In this document: piece after piece, positions 63,201 through 64,000 of the stretch
How the letters are laid out: each line of letters opens with the position of its first letter
How positions within the stretch are numbered: position 1 is the stretch's first letter
The notes under the pieces: generated by a model
The model's input: the letters and a program-made list of their open reading frames with translations, nothing else
Databases searched by the model: none
What the model was told of the DNA's origin: nothing
Assembly (NCBI GenBank): GCA_946699065.1
Contig: CAMPDV010001512.1
Span: 1 to 64,000, forward strand
Direction: 5' to 3'
Length of the DNA stretch: 64,000 bases
Source of the DNA: Loxodes magnus
Taxonomy: Eukaryota > Ciliophora > Karyorelictea > Loxodida > Loxodidae
Made by a program: the position numbers and the translations under genes

Positions 63201-64000
63201 TGATTATTTGATACTTAGACTTTATATTATTATTCTCGAACAAAAAGGATGAAAAGTTAAGAAATTACTCTAAGATTCTTTCGCTGCTATTTAAGTTTTA
63301 GTCTATAAGCTCTAGAAGCTTTGATAAAAACAGCCACTCAAAATGTTCAAAACTTTATGGGATTCCTTCTTATGGAGTTAAAGCTATCAATCCGTTCTCC
63401 ATAAATTTAAGATTCTCATTTCCCTATTACCGAAGAAAGGAAGAGGTTTCTAATCCTAAAATTCAAGCAAATCCTTTAGTTAGTTTAAGTTTCTAAGCTT
63501 CAGCAAGGATAAATTAAGTTAAACAGTTGTTGGTATTTAAAATGTTAATGGGAATTCCTATGCTTTTTAAAGTCTTGAATATGTAACTTCTAACTTCCTC
63601 TTAATATCTTATAGTACATAAATCTGGCTTCTACATTATAGGAGAGGGAATGGTAATTGTTCCTTTCGTTATATCAGCTTTTATTAAATTTTCAATAGTG
63701 AAATAGAATCTTAAATCTTATTAGTAAATCGCACCCACGTTTCAGAAATCTCAGTGGCGTAGAAATGTTTTGAAAGCTTCGCTTTCTGATTGATATGAAG
63801 GTACTATATAAAATGAATTCTGGAATATTTTAGCTTGAGTTTAGTCTTTCTATCTCCAAAGAATTAGCAAAAGCAAGTTTTCTCTACTTAAAGTTTTCTG
63901 AATTAAGGAAGATAAAAGTTAGTTAAAGGAAATATCAGCAACTATGCTTATTTTCCTTTATTATACCTCAGTCTTAAGGTTTTGAATAGAAACTATATCT
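60292..64000 (-). CDS. Tandem ANF-receptor/periplasmic-binding domains plus 7-8 membrane helices (partial)
   Basis: Exons 64000-61164, 61137-61044 and 61024-60292 (introns 26 and 19 nt) give over 1220 residues, open at the right edge. The first ligand-binding lobe pair is seen in GIPINILNTNNCLTQFILAE and GFAWILGLET; the second in SPLFLANAQ, RTIVITQIIQRKKWKQIGLY and VVICIGGG. A short Cys-containing linker (FCLTCS) leads to seven or eight hydrophobic helices from FILYICIFATMVFFITLWG to ILLSLLVAGDLLILVLGKF, then a polar cytoplasmic tail ending at UGA 60294-60292. The layout is like class C GPCRs, but with two binding modules. Ligand unknown; placed in the surface membrane. The second intron is the less certain one. 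UGA reads as Trp in KKWKQIG and elsewhere. Confidence 0.8.

Overview
The window is nuclear DNA of a ciliate, most like a karyorelictid such as Loxodes. It is very AT-rich. UAA and UAG are read as glutamine throughout. Every gene whose end I can place stops at UGA, yet UGA also occurs inside nearly every gene, exactly where tryptophan belongs (WD40 and kelch repeats, leucine-rich repeats). That matches the ambiguous karyorelict code (UAR = Gln, UGA = Trp or stop, NCBI table 27). Introns are tiny, mostly 16-28 nt. Without this code and these introns, most host genes here look like stop-ridden debris.

Host genes. The left end has a tRNA-His and an intact 377-residue actin. Three F-box/leucine-rich-repeat genes lie at 6.2-8.0, 15.2-17.4 and 44.4-46.7 kb. 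There is a RING-kelch gene at 21.9 kb, a five-exon coiled-coil gene at 24.1 kb, a complete seven-blade WD40 gene at 33.6 kb, a broken WD40 paralogue at 28.0 kb, a gene of unknown role at 37.3 kb, a PIF1-helicase-like locus at 39.3-41.5 kb, a cathepsin-L pseudogene at 42.4 kb, hypothetical genes at 46.9, 57.6 and 58.7 kb, tRNA-Ala, tRNA-Lys and tRNA-Leu, and at the right edge a large multi-membrane receptor with tandem periplasmic-binding (ANF-receptor) domains that runs off the window.

Mobile DNA. Four LINE fragments carry an APE endonuclease or a reverse transcriptase (9.5-10.7, 19.0-21.7, 28.5-30.5 and 54.8-56.6 kb). A separate family, which I call X, has about eleven copies. Each is under 1 kb and encodes one coiled-coil plus zinc-knuckle protein with no polymerase beside it. 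One copy is bounded by 15-bp direct repeats and a TAA tail, and two others share 3' hairpins with compensating base changes. Two non-coding families, R and G, recur in a fixed relative order. At 5.6-8.4 kb they bracket an F-box gene; at 48.4-49.2 kb they lie 35 bp apart.

The host genes with retained reading frames sit in a matrix of repeats, as reported for karyorelict genomes that eliminate little DNA. I cannot tell from sequence whether this is micronuclear or macronuclear DNA.
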